DNA from: DAOTOJ01 sp035451285
GTDB taxonomy: Bacteria > Patescibacteriota > Minisyncoccia > UBA6257 > Brennerbacteraceae
Assembly (NCBI GenBank): GCA_035451285.1
Contig: DAOTOJ010000006.1
Coordinates: 1-26,005, forward strand
Reading direction: 5' to 3'
Length of the DNA stretch: 26,005 nt
A program made the translations under genes and the position numbers. Each line of letters begins with the position of its first letter. Position 1 is the first letter of the stretch. A model generated the notes under the pieces. The model worked only from the letters and a program-made list of their open reading frames with translations, had not been told where the DNA came from and did not search any database. This document shows positions 22,698 to 26,005 of this stretch, in pieces.

Positions 22698-24836
22698 TTA
22701 TTCTAAATGAATTTCTTGCTGAAATTGAGAGAGCTTATTTTTTAATAGAGGATAATTTTTTAATTGTTTATCAGTAGCTAAAATTTGAGAAGCTTCTTTT
22801 TTAGCCAATAATACTAGTTCCTCATTTTTTAAAGCATCCATAGCTAGATCAGGAATACCCGATTGTTTTTCTCCTAAAAATTCTCCTGGTCCTCTATATT
22901 TTAAATCAAGTTGGGCTAATTTAAAACCATCAAAAATTTTAGTAAAGTAAGCCAATCTTGAAAGAGTTGTTTTAGAAACTAATTGAGGAACAAGTAAAAA
23001 GCAATAAGATTGCTTTTCTCCTCTGCCAACTCTACCTCGAAACTGATGAAGTTGCGATAATCCAAATTTTTCAGCTCCTTCAATAACCATAATAGTAGCA
23101 TTAGGGATATCAATTCCGACCTCAACTACTGAAGTTGAAACTAAAATATCTATCTCCCCATTTTTAAATTGAGCCATTACTTCTTCCTTTTCAGTTGCTT
23201 TTAATTTTCCATGAAGCAAGCCAACTTTTAAATCGGGAAATATCTCTTGCGACAATATTTCGTATTCTTTTTTAACAGCTTTAGTGTCTAAATTTAAATA
23301 TTGGCTAAAACTTAATTTTTCTTGTTCTTCAATTCTGGGACAAATTACAAAAACTTGTTCTTTTTCTAAAACTCTTTTTCTAATAAATTCATAAAGTTTA
23401 TTTCTGTCTTTTTCAAAAACTAAATTAGAAGTAATTTTTTTTCTGCCAAAAGGCATTTCTTTTATAAAAGAAATATCTAAATCCCCCCATAATCCCAAAG
23501 CTAAAGTTCTGGGAATTGGAGTAGCGGTCATTGTCAAAAGATGAGGTATTAAATTATTGGAAGAGTTCAAAAGTTTTGCTCGTTGCTTGACTCCAAAGCG
23601 ATGCTGTTCGTCAATTACTACTAATGCTAAATTTTTAAACTCTACATCTTTTTGAATCAAAGCCTGAGTTCCAATAACAATTAAAGGTTTTCCTTGGGAA
23701 ATTTTTTCTAAAAGAGCCTTTCTTTTTATTTCGCCTTCCAGACCATCGGTATAAATTTTGATTTGTTTAGAAACAAATAAAGCTGCTTCTAAATTAAAGT
23801 CTTTAAAGAATTTTTTTAAAGTTTCAAAATGTTGTTGAGCCAAAATCTCAGTGGGAGCCATTAAAATTCCCTGATAAGAATTTTTAAAAGCAGTTATCAA
23901 AGCTATCAAAGCTACAATTGTTTTTCCAGATCCCACATCGCCATTTAATAATCTATTCATTGGATAATCTTTTCCTAAATCTTTAACAATTTCCCATAAA
24001 GCTTGTTTTTGGCTCTGGGTTAGTTCAAATGGTAAAGTTTTAAGAAGCTCTTTAATGAAATCAATTTCAATTGGGATTTGATAAGCTTTTAGCTCTTTAT
24101 TTTCATTTCTGTTTAGCATAAGAATAAGTTGCAATAAGAAAAGTTCTTCAAATGAAAATCTTAGTTTAGCTTTTTGAGCTTGTTCTAAGCTTTGAGGAAA
24201 ATGAATTTGATTCAAAGCTGTTTTTAAATCCATTAGATTGTTTCTTTTCAAAATGTCCAGAGGCAAAAAATCTTTTAGATACTTGGTTTTATTAAGTAAG
24301 GGTTTAATCAAAAATCTTAAGCCTCTTGAAGTTAAACCCTTGGTTTCAGGATAAATAGGAATAAGCCCGGCAGTATGCTTTAAATTTTCGCTATTGATAT
24401 CTTCTTTAGTTAAAAATTCTCCATTTTTAGAAACAACTTCATAAACCGGAGAAGATAAAATAAATTTATTTTTTTCTTTTTTAACTTTGCCAGAAACAAT
24501 AATCATTGAATCTTTGGTAATAGTTTTTGTAAGATATGGCTGATTAAACCAAATTGCTTTTAATTTGCCAGTGCGATCATAGAGAGTGGCTTCTGTTAAA
24601 AACATCTTTTTTCTAAAAGAGCGGCGGACTTGAATGTTCTCAACTTTAGCTAAAAAAGAATGAACCCCTTCAGTAGCGTCTTTAATTAAAATAATTTCGC
24701 TAAAATCTTCATAACGAGAAGGAAAGTGATATAATAAATCGCCGACTGTTTTTATTTTAAGTTTTTCTAATTTCTTTAAATAATAAGGGCCAATGCCTTT
24801 AAGTTCTTCAAGGGGTTGGCTAAAAAAATCATTCAT
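22698..24836 (-). CDS. recG: ATP-dependent DNA helicase RecG
   Basis: This 712-aa SF2 helicase remodels stalled forks and branched DNA. The N-terminal wedge/OB domain (LEELKGIGPYYLKKLEKLKI, YHFPSRYEDFS, ATLYDRTGKLKAIWFNQPYL) precedes the motor. The motor has Walker A GDVGSGKT (about 296-303), DEQHRFGVKQR, TATPIPRTLAL, LLHGKLKATEKEEVM, TSVVEVGIDIPNATIMVIE and the arginine-finger region QLHQFRGRVGRG. The C-terminal TRG-type hook (KYRGPGEFLGEKQSG) is present. The length is close to the norm. It is divergent from the next gene across a 52-nt gap. SSB, also in the window, is a known RecG partner in E. coli. Confidence 0.97.
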   Translation of the reverse strand: MNDFFSQPLEELKGIGPYYLKKLEKLKIKTVGDLLYHFPSRYEDFSEIILIKDATEGVHSFLAKVENIQVRRSFRKKMFLTEATLYDRTGKLKAIWFNQPYLTKTITKDSMIIVSGKVKKEKNKFILSSPVYEVVSKNGEFLTKEDINSENLKHTAGLIPIYPETKGLTSRGLRFLIKPLLNKTKYLKDFLPLDILKRNNLMDLKTALNQIHFPQSLEQAQKAKLRFSFEELFLLQLILMLNRNENKELKAYQIPIEIDFIKELLKTLPFELTQSQKQALWEIVKDLGKDYPMNRLLNGDVGSGKTIVALIALITAFKNSYQGILMAPTEILAQQHFETLKKFFKDFNLEAALFVSKQIKIYTDGLEGEIKRKALLEKISQGKPLIVIGTQALIQKDVEFKNLALVVIDEQHRFGVKQRAKLLNSSNNLIPHLLTMTATPIPRTLALGLWGDLDISFIKEMPFGRKKITSNLVFEKDRNKLYEFIRKRVLEKEQVFVICPRIEEQEKLSFSQYLNLDTKAVKKEYEILSQEIFPDLKVGLLHGKLKATEKEEVMAQFKNGEIDILVSTSVVEVGIDIPNATIMVIEGAEKFGLSQLHQFRGRVGRGEKQSYCFLLVPQLVSKTTLSRLAYFTKIFDGFKLAQLDLKYRGPGEFLGEKQSGIPDLAMDALKNEELVLLAKKEASQILATDKQLKNYPLLKNKLSQFQQEIHLE

Positions 24837-24867
24837 TTAAGTCTTTATTTAATTTTTTAAAATTTAT

Positions 24868-24876
24868 TGCTATAAT
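24868..24876 (+). promoter_or_regulatory. Extended -10 promoter of the 24889 gene
   Basis: TGCTATAAT is a perfect extended -10 (TATAAT at 24871-24876). The expected start near 24883 leaves a leader of about 6 nt before the ATG at 24889. The -35 is weak (TTTAAT at 24848). Confidence 0.5.
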
Positions 24877-24888
24877 TTAACAAAAGTT

Positions 24889-25404
24889 ATGAAAAGACGT
24901 TCTTTTCTTTTATTTTTATCATTATTTATTATATTGTCTCTTATTTTAATAGATAATGCAATTGCTGTTTGTCCTGTTTGTACTTTGGCGGTAGGGGCTG
25001 GTTTAGGGCTTTCCAGATGGCTAAAAATCGATGATCTTGTTTCCGGATTATGGGTTGGAGCTTTGATTGTTTCTTTAACTTTTTGGACAGACGATTTTTT
25101 GAAAAAGAAAAAAATTAATTTTCAATTTTCGCACTTAATAATTTTAGTTATTTATCTTTTGCTGGTTATTTTACCTTTGTATTTTTCAGGAATTATTGGC
25201 CATCCTTTGAATACAATTTTAGGAATTGATAAACTTATTTTTGGGACATTTTTAGGTATTTTGTTATTTTATTTAGCTGTTTATTTAAACGATTATCTTA
25301 AATCTAAAAATAATAACCGGGTTTATTTTCCTTATCAAAAAGTAATTATTCCAGTAGCAATTTTATTAGTTACTAGTTTAATTAGTTATTTTTTATTAAA
25401 ATAA
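24889..25404 (+). CDS. Multi-spanning membrane protein with CPVC motif, unknown
   Basis: This 171-aa protein has an N-terminal signal-like helix (7-26). CPVC follows at 28-31 in the segment AVCPVCTLAVGAGLGLSRWL, then about four more transmembrane helices (roughly 50-66, 82-103, 115-134 and 149-170). The CPVC pair sits just after the first helix, at the outer face of the membrane by the positive-inside rule, where it could be a redox dithiol, a metal site or, if cleaved, a new N-terminal region. There is no CxxCH, so heme c is unlikely. I recall similar proteins in Patescibacteria but know no function. It is cotranscribed with the next gene (12-nt gap). Confidence 0.7.
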   Translation: MKRRSFLLFLSLFIILSLILIDNAIAVCPVCTLAVGAGLGLSRWLKIDDLVSGLWVGALIVSLTFWTDDFLKKKKINFQFSHLIILVIYLLLVILPLYFSGIIGHPLNTILGIDKLIFGTFLGILLFYLAVYLNDYLKSKNNNRVYFPYQKVIIPVAILLVTSLISYFLLK

Positions 25405-25416
25405 TTTTATAAAAAT

Positions 25417-25941
25417 ATGGCTCAAGATTTACAAAATTTAGATGATTTTTTAAAAAAGGTTGAAAATTTTAAAAATAAGGAAGTAGATTTATCCTCTGAC
25501 GAAGATTTGAGTATTGCTTTAATGAACTTAATTTCAATCGAAGAACATTTCTTTTTTACAGCAGAAAAAACCGGCAAAAATAATTATTTTGATTTATTAA
25601 ATGAAGTAAGGCAAATTAGAAAAGAACTAATGAAAATGATTGTTAAAGAGCCTGAAGGAGAGGAATGGTGCATTTCAAAGCACTTATTAGCATCTTCAAT
25701 GAGATTAATTGAAGTTGGTACTAAAAAACTTCAAGATAATCAAAAAGACTTGGCTTATGAACTTTTTGAAAAAGCTTTTACTCTTTATAATATCTTTTGG
25801 GCAATTAACTTAAAAGTAGTGGAAATAGGAAAAGTTAAAAAAATTGATGAGGAGGCTTTAAATACCGAAGACCAAGATAAAACTTTAAGCAAAAAACTTT
25901 CAGAAATAGTTAAAAAATTGATTGATTGCTGCAAAGAATAA
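25417..25941 (+). CDS. Conserved-looking cytosolic helical protein, unknown
   Basis: This 174-aa protein has no signal or membrane segment and is predicted all-helical. Its dense motifs look like those of a conserved family: LSIALMNLISIEEHFFFTAEKTGK (30-53), EWCISKHLLASSMRLIEVGTK (83-103), ELFEKAFTLYNIFWAINLK (115-133) and a C-terminal IDCCKE. Glu42, Glu43, His44, Cys85, His89 and Cys171/172 could be metal ligands or structural residues. I associate such sequences with Parcubacteria but know no function. It follows the CPVC membrane protein by 12 nt, so the pair may work together. Confidence 0.7.
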   Translation: MAQDLQNLDDFLKKVENFKNKEVDLSSDEDLSIALMNLISIEEHFFFTAEKTGKNNYFDLLNEVRQIRKELMKMIVKEPEGEEWCISKHLLASSMRLIEVGTKKLQDNQKDLAYELFEKAFTLYNIFWAINLKVVEIGKVKKIDEEALNTEDQDKTLSKKLSEIVKKLIDCCKE

Positions 25942-26005
25942 TTTTTATTTTTTAATATAGCTATTATTAAATTCCTTTTTTCGTGGTTTTTTAAAAAGCG
26001 GAAGC

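Noticed and set aside
1..26005. CRISPR array, IS element, prophage or integrated plasmid
   Set aside because: No spaced direct repeats, terminal inverted repeats, transposase, integrase or phage motifs were seen on either strand.

Overview
The window is a compact, strongly A+T-rich, densely coded stretch of bacterial chromosome made almost entirely of housekeeping genes. No mobile element, CRISPR array or phage gene was seen. Several features suggest a Candidate Phyla Radiation (Patescibacteria) organism, probably a Parcubacteria-like lineage: tiny intergenic gaps, A-rich leaders without Shine-Dalgarno motifs, uncharacterised membrane and helical proteins of a kind I associate with that group, and runs such as MBL-like/gyrA/tig/clpP and ftsK/rodZ-like/recA. 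That placement is inference, because no 16S rRNA gene is present. Glycine is encoded by GGN codons and no long frame needs UGA as sense, so genetic code 11 fits and the UGA=Gly code of Gracilibacteria/Absconditabacteria does not.

Layout. 1-80: tRNA-Val(UAC), minus strand. 237-5670 (+): operon-like run of a degenerate metallo-beta-lactamase-fold protein, a small membrane protein, gyrA, tig and clpP. 5672-8467 (-): a GH1 beta-glycosidase and, upstream of it, a large membrane protein of unknown function. 8617-13700 (+): ftsK, a RodZ-like protein and recA, then rpsF-ssb-rpsR. 13715-15622 (-): smpB, ssrA (tmRNA), infC, rpmI, rplT in transcription order. 15664-21256 (+): argS, ileS and a Trbp111-like tRNA-binding protein. 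21253-24836 (-): recG then rtcB. 24889-25941 (+): a multi-spanning CPVC membrane protein and a cytosolic helical protein, both unknown. The last 64 bases hold no feature I can support.

How the genes work together. The window joins translation (two synthetases, IF3, five ribosomal proteins, a tRNA and a tRNA-binding protein), ribosome rescue and its proteolysis (tmRNA, SmpB, ClpP, trigger factor), and chromosome maintenance (GyrA, FtsK, RecA, SSB, RecG).

Most striking points. (1) The isoleucyl-tRNA synthetase carries a complete, apparently catalytic histidine-phosphatase (phosphoglycerate-mutase-like) domain inserted between the two halves of a zinc knuckle. (2) The 3' end of smpB overlaps the mature 5' end of tmRNA by 24 nt, so maturing tmRNA from a joint transcript would remove the smpB stop codon and leave a non-stop mRNA. 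(3) The tmRNA tag can be read and ends ALAVA. (4) Several genes have a -10 box 6-10 bases before the start codon, implying leaderless or nearly leaderless mRNAs. One is a perfectly palindromic -10 shared by the divergent smpB and argS. (5) The IleRS has the swapped GXHH signature, and the MBL-fold protein has lost its metal ligands.
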